A DNA stretch of 46,617 nucleotides from Pseudomonadota bacterium (GTDB lineage: Bacteria; Pseudomonadota; Gammaproteobacteria; Xanthomonadales; Ahniellaceae), in contig JAKJFE010000004.1 in the NCBI GenBank assembly GCA_022705045.1, positions 1 through 46,617 of the forward strand, given 5' to 3'. The notes below the pieces were generated by a model. It saw only the letters and a program-made list of their open reading frames with translations, was not told where the DNA came from and did not search any database. Position 1 is the stretch's first letter, and the number at the start of each line of letters is the position of its first letter. Made by a program: the position numbers and the translations under genes. This document shows, in pieces, positions 26,833-35,454 of this stretch.

Positions 26833-29422
26833 ACGACCGATCCGTCGAACTGGTGTGGCCGCCATTGATCAGGCGTTCGCGCTCCGCCATCAGGTTCTCG
26901 AAGGCCGCCGGCGGCATCGGGCGAGCAAACAGGTAGCCCTGCAACTCTTCGCATCCGTGCTCGCGCAGGAAATTCAGATGCTCTTCGTACTCGACGCCTT
27001 CGGCGATGACACCGCGATTCAGGTGCTGGGCCATGTTGATGGTGGCGCGCACGATGGCCTCGTCGTCGGGATCGACGCCGATGTTGCGCACGAAGGTCTG
27101 GTCGATCTTGATGCGATCGGCCGGGAAACGCTTGATGTAGTCGAGCGAGCTCTGGCCGGTGCCGAAGTCGTCGATCGCGATCGAACAACCCATGTCGCGC
27201 AGTGCCTGCAGCATCTCGATCAGGTTCGGGATGCTCTTGACGTTGATGCTCTCGGTGACTTCCAGCTCCAGATATTGCGCTTCCAGACCGGTATCGGCGA
27301 GGGCACGTTGCACGACTTCGAGCAGATTGGGCTGGCGCAACTGCAGCGCCGACAGGTTCACCGAAATGCGCAGCGGGACGCCGAACTTGTCGTGCCAGCG
27401 CTTGGTGTCGGCGCAGGCGGTACGCAACATCCATTCGCCGATCGGGATGATCAGACCATTGTCTTCGGCCAGCGGGATGAAGAAACCGGGCGAGATCATG
27501 CCGAGTTCCGGATGTTCCCAACGGATCAGCGCTTCCATGCCGATGATGTCTTCGGTCTGGGCGCTGACCTGCGGCTGGTAGTAGGCGCGCAGTTCGTTGT
27601 TGCGCTCGGCCACACGCAGTTTGGTCTCGAGCGACAGGCGCTGCTGATGTGACTCTTCCGGCACCGCGACATAGGCCTGGAAATTGTTCCGGCCCATGCC
27701 TTTCACGTTGTACATCGCGATGTCGGCGTGCTTCAGCATCTTCTCGGCCGTGGTCGCGTCGTCCGGGTAGAAGCTGATGCCGATCGAGGACGTGATATGC
27801 AATTCGCGACCGTCGCCAAGCGTGAGCGGCGCTTCCAGCACGCGGCAGATCTTTTCGGCGATGCGCAACACGTCATCGCGCTGCACGATGTGGCGCAGGA
27901 TCAGCGTGAATTCGTCGCCAGCGTAACGCGCGACCGTGTCGCTGCCGCGCACGCTGGCACGCAGCCGCTTCGAGACTGCGATCAGCAATTCGTCGCCGAC
28001 CCCATGACCCAGGCTGTCGTTGACGGTCTTGAAGCGATCGAGGTCGACGAAGAGTACGGCGAAACATTCGCCGGTGCGGTGCGCTTCCTTGATCGTGGTC
28101 TCGAGTCGATCGTTGTAGAGCAGCCGGTTCGGCAGACCGGTGAGCGAATCCTGCAATCCTTTGGCGCGACCGAGTTCGTGCGCGCGTTCGATCTCCAGTT
28201 CGATCGACAGCCGCGCGGTCACCGAGCGTGCCGCTTGCACCAGCCCCGAATCCTCGGCAATTACCTGACGACCTGCGCAAACCAGGCCACCGATCACGAC
28301 CTGGCGTTCGTCGCGCAACGGAATGCCGACCAGGGACTCGAATCGATAGGTGTTCGCGATGGCCTCGCCGCCGAGCGCTTTCCAAGCGTCGGCATGGACA
28401 GCGAAGGCGTCGCCATTCATGACCTTGCGCAAGGCCGCGTTGCGCAAGTGTTCGCCGATCAGCGGCGGCAGGCCGGGACGCTGGAAGCTGACGACAAGAT
28501 CACCCTCCTCCCCGGTTTCCGCCCGCTGCGCGACGAGATGGAGGAAATCGAATTTGGCCCATTCGATCAGCCGCTGGGTCAGCGTCTTGGCCAGACCCTC
28601 GCTGCCGCGCTGTCCCCAGAGCATGTCCAGGAACTCGCCAAACGGGCGACCGACCGCGTCCGGCGGAATCGCACGCAGCGCCGTGAGCAGTCGCACCTGA
28701 TCGCCGATGCGAATCGGCCGCGACACGGCTTCGACCGCAATGCGACGACCGTCGGCGCGCGGCGTCATCTGGCGGGTACGCACGCTGCCCTGGCGCTGCA
28801 TCAATTGCATCAGTTCGCGGCGGGCATCACCGCGATGGGTCAGATCGAGTTGCTCAATGGTCTGGGTGCGCGCCTGGGCCAGCGTAAATCCCGACTGTGT
28901 GAGGAAGGTTTCGTTGGCATCCAGCACCTTGCCCGTGGTCGGATCCGACACGAGCAGTTCATCGAGGCTGAAATCGAACGCGAATCGATAGTTGTCCGCA
29001 GCAATCGCGGCTTCATCCATCGTCGGATCCGCAGCCGTATCAGAGGCAGGCGCAACCGCCGACTGGATCTGCAGCAGGGCGGCGTCCGAGTCGACCGGCG
29101 AATGCAGGAAGCCGCGAATGTTCGCAGGCATACCCGCAGGCCAGAGCATGGCCGGCTCGACCACGCCGACCAGCAGCACCGGCAATTCCGAAGTGCGGGC
29201 GTCCTGAGCCAATTCGTCGCAGAAGCCGCGGATGTCCGCATCGCCGCTGCCGACCTCGAGCACGATCAGCGCGACCCCATTGTCCTGGGCCAGCATCGAA
29301 CGCGCCTGGGCGACGTCCTTGGCCGCGTAGATCGCCTCGAACTCCTCGCCGTCGAGCAATTCCCAGAGCAGGCGGCGGTCGCCGCGCTCGTTGACGAGTA
29401 ACAGGACTGCGCCTTCCGCCAT
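26831..29422 (-). CDS. Pseudo-receiver / PAS / GAF / GGDEF / EAL protein (c-di-GMP)
   Basis: 863 residues. Domain order: degenerate receiver (1 to about 125), PAS (about 145-250), GAF (about 285-410), GGDEF (about 425-590), EAL (about 605-850). The receiver lacks the acidic pair (NERG) and has Glu56 where the phospho-Asp should be. The cyclase site is AGDEF (501-505) with an intact inhibitory site RGSD (492-495). The EAL domain keeps EAL (630-632), the metal-binding IDDFGTG region and EGVE, so phosphodiesterase activity is likely; cyclase activity is uncertain. It follows a small protein gene by seven bases and precedes rpoE. Confidence 0.9.
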   Translation of the reverse strand: MAEGAVLLLVNERGDRRLLWELLDGEEFEAIYAAKDVAQARSMLAQDNGVALIVLEVGSGDADIRGFCDELAQDARTSELPVLLVGVVEPAMLWPAGMPANIRGFLHSPVDSDAALLQIQSAVAPASDTAADPTMDEAAIAADNYRFAFDFSLDELLVSDPTTGKVLDANETFLTQSGFTLAQARTQTIEQLDLTHRGDARRELMQLMQRQGSVRTRQMTPRADGRRIAVEAVSRPIRIGDQVRLLTALRAIPPDAVGRPFGEFLDMLWGQRGSEGLAKTLTQRLIEWAKFDFLHLVAQRAETGEEGDLVVSFQRPGLPPLIGEHLRNAALRKVMNGDAFAVHADAWKALGGEAIANTYRFESLVGIPLRDERQVVIGGLVCAGRQVIAEDSGLVQAARSVTARLSIELEIERAHELGRAKGLQDSLTGLPNRLLYNDRLETTIKEAHRTGECFAVLFVDLDRFKTVNDSLGHGVGDELLIAVSKRLRASVRGSDTVARYAGDEFTLILRHIVQRDDVLRIAEKICRVLEAPLTLGDGRELHITSSIGISFYPDDATTAEKMLKHADIAMYNVKGMGRNNFQAYVAVPEESHQQRLSLETKLRVAERNNELRAYYQPQVSAQTEDIIGMEALIRWEHPELGMISPGFFIPLAEDNGLIIPIGEWMLRTACADTKRWHDKFGVPLRISVNLSALQLRQPNLLEVVQRALADTGLEAQYLELEVTESINVKSIPNLIEMLQALRDMGCSIAIDDFGTGQSSLDYIKRFPADRIKIDQTFVRNIGVDPDDEAIVRATINMAQHLNRGVIAEGVEYEEHLNFLREHGCEELQGYLFARPMPPAAFENLMAERERLINGGHTSSTDRS

Positions 29423-29429
29423 GGCTGCC

Positions 29430-29939
29430 TCAGGTCACCCAACGGCCGTCGCGCAGACGCGGCGGTCGCTTGGTTTCGATGTCGTGAACGATGCGATGCA
29501 CGAAGATGTCCAGACCTTCCGGCATGCGCACCTTGCTGTCGATGAAGACCAGTTTGCGTGCCTGTCCCTGCTGCTTCGCGAGTTGCCGCAGTACGCCGGT
29601 AACGGGTGGACGCAACAGTTTCGAGAACCCGGTGAACAGGTATACGCCGACATGCAGGCTGTTCTGGATGTGACGCACCGCGTCATGGATACGCTGGCTG
29701 CCCGGCACCGTGAGATCGCTTTCGCGCATCGACACGATGCCGGTGCCTTCCGACCAGTGGTAGACGGAATTGCCACTGCGCATCGCGAACTGGCGGAATT
29801 GCGCGATGATGTCGTCGACCCGCGGCGACTCGATCGCAATCAGGTGTTTGTCGCACTCGACGATCTCGTCGTAGAGCTTTGGCGTCACGAAGAGTGACGT
29901 AGCCTCCGACGTGGTGCTGATCCGGTTGTCTCCGCTCAT
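29430..29939 (-). CDS. Free-standing homologue of the Ycf46/AAA N-terminal region (unrecognised function)
   Basis: 169 residues, soluble, no signal peptide. The sequence resembles the region ahead of the ATPase in Ycf46-like AAA proteins: KHLIAIESPRVDDIIAQF, then VYHWSEGTGIVS, then GVYLFTGFSKLLRPPVTGVL, and LVFIDSKVRMPEGLD. There is no Walker A or B, so it cannot bind ATP as those do. The stop is seven bases from the start of the EAL protein gene, so the two are probably co-translated. The resemblance is by eye and needs a profile search; otherwise the function is unknown. Confidence 0.7.
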   Translation of the reverse strand: MSGDNRISTTSEATSLFVTPKLYDEIVECDKHLIAIESPRVDDIIAQFRQFAMRSGNSVYHWSEGTGIVSMRESDLTVPGSQRIHDAVRHIQNSLHVGVYLFTGFSKLLRPPVTGVLRQLAKQQGQARKLVFIDSKVRMPEGLDIFVHRIVHDIETKRPPRLRDGRWVT

Positions 29940-30032
29940 GCGCCAACCTTAGCCTCGCCGGCCGCGATTGACCAGACCGCGAATGGCTCGGGATCATTGG
30001 CTTTCATCACGTTTTGCCCATTCGAGGTGCCC

Positions 30033-32069
30033 ATGTTCGACGGTTTGCAACCCCGCCACTGGAAGTATGAGATCGACGGCGACCGCGTCCTGACCCTGCT
30101 GCTCGACCGCGCCGGCGAGTCGGTGAACAGCCTGTCGCGCGAGGTCCTGGAGGAACTTTCCAGCCTGATCGAACGCATCCTGATCGAGCCGCCCAAGGCC
30201 GTGATCCTTCGTTCCGCGAAGCCTGCGGGCTTCATCGCGGGCGCCGACATCCGCGAATTCCGGACCTTTGCCGAGCGCGGCGAGACCATCGACGCCATCA
30301 AGCGCGGCCACCGCGTGTTCGCGAAACTCGCTGGCCTGAAGATGCCGACGGTCGCGGCCATCCACGGCCACTGCATGGGTGGCGGCCTCGAAATCTCGCT
30401 GGCCTGCCGCTACCGCATCGCGACAAACGATCCGAAGACCCGACTCGGCGTGCCGGAAGTGAAGCTCGGCATCCAGCCCGGCTGGGGCGGCACCGCACGC
30501 CTGCCGCATCTGGTGGGCGCACCGGCCGCGTTCGACATGATGCTGACCGGCCGCGGCCTGAGCGCGAGCAATGCCCGCGCCATCGGCCTGGTCGACAAGG
30601 TCTGCGCCCCCGAGGAACTGGCCGCAAAAGCCAAGGAGCTGGCACTGCGCGGCGTGCAGCGCCCGGCCGGACAACGCTTCAAGACTTGGGCCACGAACCT
30701 GTGGCTGACGCGTCAGATCCTCGCGCCGCAGATGCGCAAGCAGGTCGCGCGCAAGGCCGATCCGAAGCACTACCCCGCCCCGTTCACGATGATCGAGTTC
30801 TGGCGCCGCAATGGCGGCAGCGTCGCCACGGGTCTCGCGGCCGAGCCACGTTCGGTGTCGAAACTGGCCGAGACGCCGACCGCGCGCAACCTGGTCCGCA
30901 TCTTCTTCCTGCAGGAAATGCTGAAAGGACTCGGCGGTGGTGCCGAGCACGGCATCCGCCACGTGCATGTGATCGGTGCCGGCGTCATGGGCGGCGACAT
31001 CGCGGCCTGGTGTGCGTTGCAGGGCTTTACGGTCAGCCTGCAGGACCGCGAGATGAAATACATCGAGCCGGCCCTGAAACGCGCCGAGGAACTGTTCGCG
31101 AAGAAGCTGAAGACCGAGGACCGGATCGCGCCGGTGCGCGCGCGCCTGGTCGCCGATGTCGAATCGGCCAAGGTGCCGGAGGCCGACCTGATCATCGAGG
31201 CGATCTTCGAGAACCTCGACGCCAAGCGCGCGCTGTACGCAAATCTCGAGCCGCGCATGAAAGCGACGGCGATCCTGGCGACCAACACGTCCAGCATCCC
31301 GCTCACCGAACTGCGCACCCAGCTCGCGCACCCCGAGCGGTTCGTCGGCCTGCACTACTTCAACCCGGTGGCGATGATGCCGCTGGTAGAGATCGTGCGA
31401 CATGACGGCCTCGACGCCGCCATTGGCGCGCGCGTCGCCGCGTTCGCCAAGGCCATCGACAAGTTGCCGGTGCCGGTCGCGACCTCGCCCGGCTTCCTGG
31501 TCAACCGCGTGTTGTTCCCGTACATGCTCGAAGCCGCGACGCTCTACGCGGAAGGTGTGCCAGGCCCGGTGATCGACCGCGCCGCCAAGAAGTTCGGCAT
31601 GCCGATGGGTCCGATCGAACTGATGGACACCGTTGGACTGGACGTGGCAACCGGGGTGTCGAAGGTGCTCAGCCCGTTCCTCGGCATCTCGATCCCCGAG
31701 AAACTGCAGGGCATGATCGCCGCCGGCAAACGCGGCAAGAAGGACGGCGAAGGTTTCTATCTGTGGAAGGATGGCCGCGCGCAGAAACCCGAGGTGCCGT
31801 CGAACTACCAGGCACCCGCGGATCTGGAAGACCGCATGATCCTGCCCTTCCTCAACGAAGCCGTGGCCTGCCTGCACGAACGTGTGGTCGACGACGCCGA
31901 ACAGCTCGATGCCGGCATCATCTTCGGCACCGGTTTCGCGCCGTTCCGCGGCGGTCCGATCCAGCACATCCGCGATACTGGCGCAGCTGCGCTGAAGACA
32001 CGACTGGAAGCGCTGGCTGCCAAGCATGGCGAGCGCTTCAAGCCGAAGCCGGGGTGGGACGCGTTGTAA
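30033..32069 (+). CDS. fadJ: Fatty-acid beta-oxidation alpha subunit (FadJ-like): enoyl-CoA hydratase / 3-hydroxyacyl-CoA dehydrogenase
   Basis: 678 residues. The N-terminal hydratase part carries the oxyanion and acid residues (FIAGADIREF; HGHCMGGGLEISLACRYRI; LGVPEVKLGIQPGWGGTARL). The dehydrogenase part starts near 310 with the NAD-binding HVIGAGVMGGDIA; the His-Glu region LHYFNPVAMMPLVEI and PGFLVNRVL follow. Both activities look intact. It lacks a neighbouring thiolase (fadI or fadA), so the partner is elsewhere. ATG 30033 has GAGGTG six bases upstream. Length is close to FadJ (about 710). FadB is an alternative name. Confidence 0.85.
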   Translation: MFDGLQPRHWKYEIDGDRVLTLLLDRAGESVNSLSREVLEELSSLIERILIEPPKAVILRSAKPAGFIAGADIREFRTFAERGETIDAIKRGHRVFAKLAGLKMPTVAAIHGHCMGGGLEISLACRYRIATNDPKTRLGVPEVKLGIQPGWGGTARLPHLVGAPAAFDMMLTGRGLSASNARAIGLVDKVCAPEELAAKAKELALRGVQRPAGQRFKTWATNLWLTRQILAPQMRKQVARKADPKHYPAPFTMIEFWRRNGGSVATGLAAEPRSVSKLAETPTARNLVRIFFLQEMLKGLGGGAEHGIRHVHVIGAGVMGGDIAAWCALQGFTVSLQDREMKYIEPALKRAEELFAKKLKTEDRIAPVRARLVADVESAKVPEADLIIEAIFENLDAKRALYANLEPRMKATAILATNTSSIPLTELRTQLAHPERFVGLHYFNPVAMMPLVEIVRHDGLDAAIGARVAAFAKAIDKLPVPVATSPGFLVNRVLFPYMLEAATLYAEGVPGPVIDRAAKKFGMPMGPIELMDTVGLDVATGVSKVLSPFLGISIPEKLQGMIAAGKRGKKDGEGFYLWKDGRAQKPEVPSNYQAPADLEDRMILPFLNEAVACLHERVVDDAEQLDAGIIFGTGFAPFRGGPIQHIRDTGAAALKTRLEALAAKHGERFKPKPGWDAL

Positions 32070-32091
32070 CGCGTCCCGGATTCCGCCCACA

Positions 32092-32118
32092 AAAAAGCCG
32101 CGCAGTGCGCGGCTTTTT
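32092..32118. terminator. Bidirectional rho-independent terminator
   Basis: A GCCGCGC/GCGCGGC stem (32097-32113, three-base loop) is flanked by A5 on the left and T5 on the right, so it works on both strands. It separates the convergent fadJ-like gene and rplS. Confidence 0.9.
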
Positions 32119-32136
32119 CGTTGCTTCGAGGCTGGA

Positions 32137-32496
32137 TCAGCCCGCGATGCTCTGCGACAGGTCTTCGCGGATACGCGCCGCCTTGCCTTCCAGATCACGC
32201 AGGTAGTACAGCTTGGCGCGACGCACCGCACCGCGGCGCTTGACCTGCACCGAGTCGATGCCCGGGCTGTGGGTCTGGAAGACGCGCTCGACGCCGGTGC
32301 CGTGCGAAATCTTGCGCACGGTGAAGGACGAGTTAAGGCCGGCATTGGCGATCGCGATCACGACGCCTTCGTAGGCCTGCACGCGTTCGCGGTTGCCTTC
32401 CTTGACCTTCACGTTCACGACGACGGTGTCGCCCGGGCCGAAGGCCGGGAGCGTGCGGGTCATCTGCGACTGTTCGAATTGCTGCAGCAAGTTCAT
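32137..32496 (-). CDS. rplS: 50S ribosomal protein L19
   Basis: 119 residues, standard length, with the usual L19 opening ([16 protein letters not shown]) and [15 protein letters not shown]. It sits at the 30S-50S interface. Last gene of rpsP-rimM-trmD-rplS. Confidence 0.97.
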   Translation of the reverse strand: MNLLQQFEQSQMTRTLPAFGPGDTVVVNVKVKEGNRERVQAYEGVVIAIANAGLNSSFTVRKISHGTGVERVFQTHSPGIDSVQVKRRGAVRRAKLYYLRDLEGKAARIREDLSQSIAG

Positions 32497-32523
32497 GACA
32501 TCACCTTGTAGAAATCGTATTGC

Positions 32524-33306
32524 TCAGTTTCGGCTGTCCGGTCGTCCTGACCGGTCGGGGCCATGCTCGGCGAAATACTCCTGCCGAAACTCTTCCAGCA
32601 GCTTCCTCGCTGCCTTGTCCAAATCACGTCGTGCCAGAAGATCGGGGCGACGCAACCATGTCCTGCCGAGGGACTGCTTCAGGCGCCAGCGCCGGATATG
32701 CGCGTGGTTGCCGGACAACAGCACTTCGGGTACGTCCTGTTCGCCGTCGCGCACCGGGCGCGTGTAATGCGGACAGTCCAGCAATCCGTCGGAGAACGAA
32801 TCCTCCTGCGCAGACGCGGCATCGCCGAGCGCGCCGTCCTGCAACCTGCCGACCGCGTCGATCAGCACCGCCGCGGCGAGTTCGCCACCAGACAGCACAT
32901 AATCGCCGATCGACACTTCCTCGTCCACCGAAGTGGCGAGAAAGCGTTCATCGATGCCCTCGTAACGACCACAAAGCAGGATCACCCGCTCGTGTCGCGC
33001 CAAGGCCTCGACCTTGTGTTGCGTCAGCCGCTCGCCCTGCGGACTGAGGTAAATCACCTTTGCCGGTCGCGGATCCGCCGCCTTCGCCGCCGCCAGGCAA
33101 CGGCGCAACGGCTCGATCAGCATCACCATGCCGGGACCGCCACCACAGGGCCGGTCATCGACCGTGCGATGCACATCCTCGGTGAAGTCGCGCGGATTCC
33201 ATCCGCACACTTCCAGCAATCCGCGATCCATCGCTCGCCCGACCACGCCGAGCTTGACCGTGTCGTGGACGAACTCCGGAAACAGGCTCAGCACATCGAA
33301 GCGCAT
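32524..33306 (-). CDS. trmD: tRNA (guanine-37-N1)-methyltransferase
   Basis: 260 residues. A SPOUT-fold methyltransferase that makes m1G37, guarding against frameshifts. The knot motifs are present ([15 protein letters not shown] and [11 protein letters not shown]) and [12 protein letters not shown] is the usual start. It follows the rimM stop by three bases. Confidence 0.97.
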   Translation of the reverse strand: MRFDVLSLFPEFVHDTVKLGVVGRAMDRGLLEVCGWNPRDFTEDVHRTVDDRPCGGGPGMVMLIEPLRRCLAAAKAADPRPAKVIYLSPQGERLTQHKVEALARHERVILLCGRYEGIDERFLATSVDEEVSIGDYVLSGGELAAAVLIDAVGRLQDGALGDAASAQEDSFSDGLLDCPHYTRPVRDGEQDVPEVLLSGNHAHIRRWRLKQSLGRTWLRRPDLLARRDLDKAARKLLEEFRQEYFAEHGPDRSGRPDSRN

Positions 33307-33309
33307 CGC

Positions 33310-33810
33310 CTAGAACTCCGGATCCCAGTCGACGACGATTCCGTCTTCCAGATCCACCGCGGTCACGAAGCGATCCCGGATGAACGGAATCAGCCGTTCG
33401 CGTTCGCCCTGCACCACCATCACATCGTTCGCCGAGGTGGAGAACAGATGGGAAACGGTGCCGAGCTCGACACCCTCGGTCGTCCTGACCTTCAGGCCTT
33501 CGAGATCGATCCAGTAGAACTCGCCGGGCTTCGGCTTCGGTAACAATGCGCGGTCGACACGGATATCCGCACCCACCCAACGCATCGCCTGATCGCGGTC
33601 ATCGATGCCTTCGATGCGCGCCACCAGCGATTTGCCTTGCACCCGCCCTTCCAGGGGCTTCAACTCGGCTTCGTTGCCGTCCAGCGCGACGCGCCAGGGT
33701 CGGTAACGCAACAGGTTGTCGATCGGATCGGTGTGCGAGTAGAGCTTGACCCAGCCGCGCACACCATGCACGCCAACGATGCGACCGACCGTGATCTGGC
33801 GGTCGCTCAT
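33310..33810 (-). CDS. rimM: Ribosome maturation factor RimM
   Basis: 166 residues. The N-terminal RimM domain (VGRIVGVHGVRGWVKL) and the C-terminal PRC-like barrel (FYWIDLEGLKVRTTEG) are both present. It helps 30S head maturation through S19. It begins eight bases after rpsP. Confidence 0.95.
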   Translation of the reverse strand: MSDRQITVGRIVGVHGVRGWVKLYSHTDPIDNLLRYRPWRVALDGNEAELKPLEGRVQGKSLVARIEGIDDRDQAMRWVGADIRVDRALLPKPKPGEFYWIDLEGLKVRTTEGVELGTVSHLFSTSANDVMVVQGERERLIPFIRDRFVTAVDLEDGIVVDWDPEF

Positions 33811-33818
33811 CGTCGCGA

Positions 33819-34070
33819 TCAGGCGGCGGTCTTGGCCGCCTGCTTCAGCAGGTAGGCGACCTTGTCGCTCGGCTGCGCGCCCTGCGAAATCCAGTGCTGC
33901 GCACGCTCGGCGTTGAGCTGCAGCTTGACTTCCTTGCCGGTGGCGACCGGGTTGTAGAAGCCGATGCGCTCCAGCGAGCGGCCATCACGGGCACTGCGGC
34001 TGTCCGTCACGACGATGTGATAGAAGGGACGCTTCGGCGCGCCGCCGCGGGAAAGGCGAATCTTGACCAT
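33819..34070 (-). CDS. rpsP: 30S ribosomal protein S16
   Basis: 83 residues with the S16 core ([27 protein letters not shown]). The ATG at 34070 matches family length; a longer frame to 34193 is leader sequence. First gene of the rpsP-rimM-trmD-rplS operon. The leader has a small GCCGG/CCGGC hairpin and a TAAAGT -10-like box without a convincing -35. Confidence 0.96.
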   Translation of the reverse strand: MVKIRLSRGGAPKRPFYHIVVTDSRSARDGRSLERIGFYNPVATGKEVKLQLNAERAQHWISQGAQPSDKVAYLLKQAAKTAA

Positions 34071-34159
34071 GAGTAAGGTTCTCTTGACGAACAGGCCGGC
34101 GGACCGGCGGTGAAAGAAAGCGCGCGACTTTATCCGGTTCCCGAGAAAAAATAAAGCGG

Positions 34160-34197
34160 GCAAAAAAGAAAGCAGGAGCCCATTTCGCTCCACTGCC
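34160..34197 (-). terminator. Probable terminator of the Gld-type ABC operon
   Basis: On the minus strand an interrupted stem (GCA and GGAGC pairing with GCTCC and TGC around a GAAATGG loop) is followed by TTTCTTTTTT. It lies about 70 bases after the DUF4340 stop and ahead of rpsP, so it would insulate the two operons. The bases 34198-34265 hold nothing else that I recognise. Confidence 0.6.
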
Positions 34198-34265
34198 CTT
34201 TCGGGGGATGAACCGTCACGACCAGGTCGTACGGGGCGATCCGCCGTCGAGACGGCAGATCAGGT

Positions 34266-35444
34266 TCACGCCTTGGGCTTCAACAGATCCTCAAGTCGCT
34301 TGTCCATGTTCGCATATTTGTATGCCGGAAGCACGTACACCCAGCCTTGCGCGATGCGATTCAAGGCCGCGGCCTCGTCATCCAGCGATTTGCGCCGCTC
34401 CGCGACGAACGCAACCGGATCGGTCACGGCCAACGGCGCGGACTCCGCGGCTGCCGGCTTGCCCTCGGCTTTCTCCTCGGTGTTGTCGCCCCCTTTCTGC
34501 GCACGCTCATGCTCGGCCAAGGCGTTGAGCTGAGCAGCCTTCGCCGCCAGATCGGCTCGCGCCGGATCGACGGACGCCTTGAACGATGCGTAGCGCTTGC
34601 CTTCGGAGGCAAAGCCAGTGATCTCCACGACCAGACCATCGAACGTCTGGAAGGTGGCGGAAACCGTACTGGCCGGATCCGGAACCGCCGATTCGGCCTT
34701 TGCGACATCATCGAACTTCAGCCCGGCCAGCACCGAAGCGATGCCGTTGGCCTCATATTCCGACAGCAATTCGCGCCCAGGCGGCATCGCCTCGACGACG
34801 TAGTTGGTCTGCTCAGGCGACGATTTGACGACGGCGAACGACTGGCCGCCGCGCTTGATCTCGACGCGCATGATGCGATCCGAAGCGATGTCGACGATGT
34901 CCTTGGCCAGCCAGTTCGAAGCCTGCCGATCGACGACCAGATTGCCCTTCGCGAGCCAGGACTGGACCTCGTCGTTACGGCGCACGAATGTACCGTTGCC
35001 CTGAGTGCTGAACGTGCCGACCACGATGCTCGCCGGCACCTTGCCGTCGAACTCGACGCGCATGCCCTTCGCGTCCGGCTTCGAAACATCCTCCACACCC
35101 AGCGCGGCATGACGCTCCGCATTCGCGGTCTTTGCCTCAATCAAGGTCGCTTCGGCAAACTGGATCAGGGTTTCGCGCACCTTCGCGATATCGGCCGCGT
35201 AGCCGTCGCGCTCGACCACGGTCCAGCCGTCCGGCCCGCGCCGCAGCGTCACGGCCACCTTGTCGCCAGCCTCGAGCACGCGCAATTGCGAGACGTCGTT
35301 GATCGCGGGACTCAGCCCTTTCACCAGGGCTTCGCCAACGCTCGCCGAGTCGCCGGTCGGACCACGGGTGCTGCCTGCCCACAGCGCAAGGGCGACGGCT
35401 ACTGCCGTGCCGATGGCCAGCTTGATCAATGCATGTCGCTTCAT
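34266..35444 (-). CDS. DUF4340 domain protein
   Basis: 392 residues. An N-terminal membrane anchor (LAIGTAVAVALALWAG, near residues 8-24) precedes a large periplasmic domain of the DUF4340 type with beta-rich repeats (GWTVVERDGYAADIAKV; FDGKVPASIVVG). The C-terminal third is Lys/Glu-rich around 310-330, then helical. It is the last gene of the ATPase-permease-GldG operon, where DUF4340 proteins regularly occur. Role unknown; probably an accessory subunit of the transporter. Confidence 0.82.
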   Translation of the reverse strand: MKRHALIKLAIGTAVAVALALWAGSTRGPTGDSASVGEALVKGLSPAINDVSQLRVLEAGDKVAVTLRRGPDGWTVVERDGYAADIAKVRETLIQFAEATLIEAKTANAERHAALGVEDVSKPDAKGMRVEFDGKVPASIVVGTFSTQGNGTFVRRNDEVQSWLAKGNLVVDRQASNWLAKDIVDIASDRIMRVEIKRGGQSFAVVKSSPEQTNYVVEAMPPGRELLSEYEANGIASVLAGLKFDDVAKAESAVPDPASTVSATFQTFDGLVVEITGFASEGKRYASFKASVDPARADLAAKAAQLNALAEHERAQKGGDNTEEKAEGKPAAAESAPLAVTDPVAFVAERRKSLDDEAAALNRIAQGWVYVLPAYKYANMDKRLEDLLKPKA

Positions 35445-35454
35445 GGCGTTCTCC

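Noticed and set aside
29994..32345. Long minus-strand frame antisense to the FadJ-like gene (about 783 codons)
   Set aside because: The plus-strand gene has clear catalytic motifs; the antisense frame has none and runs through the bidirectional terminator.
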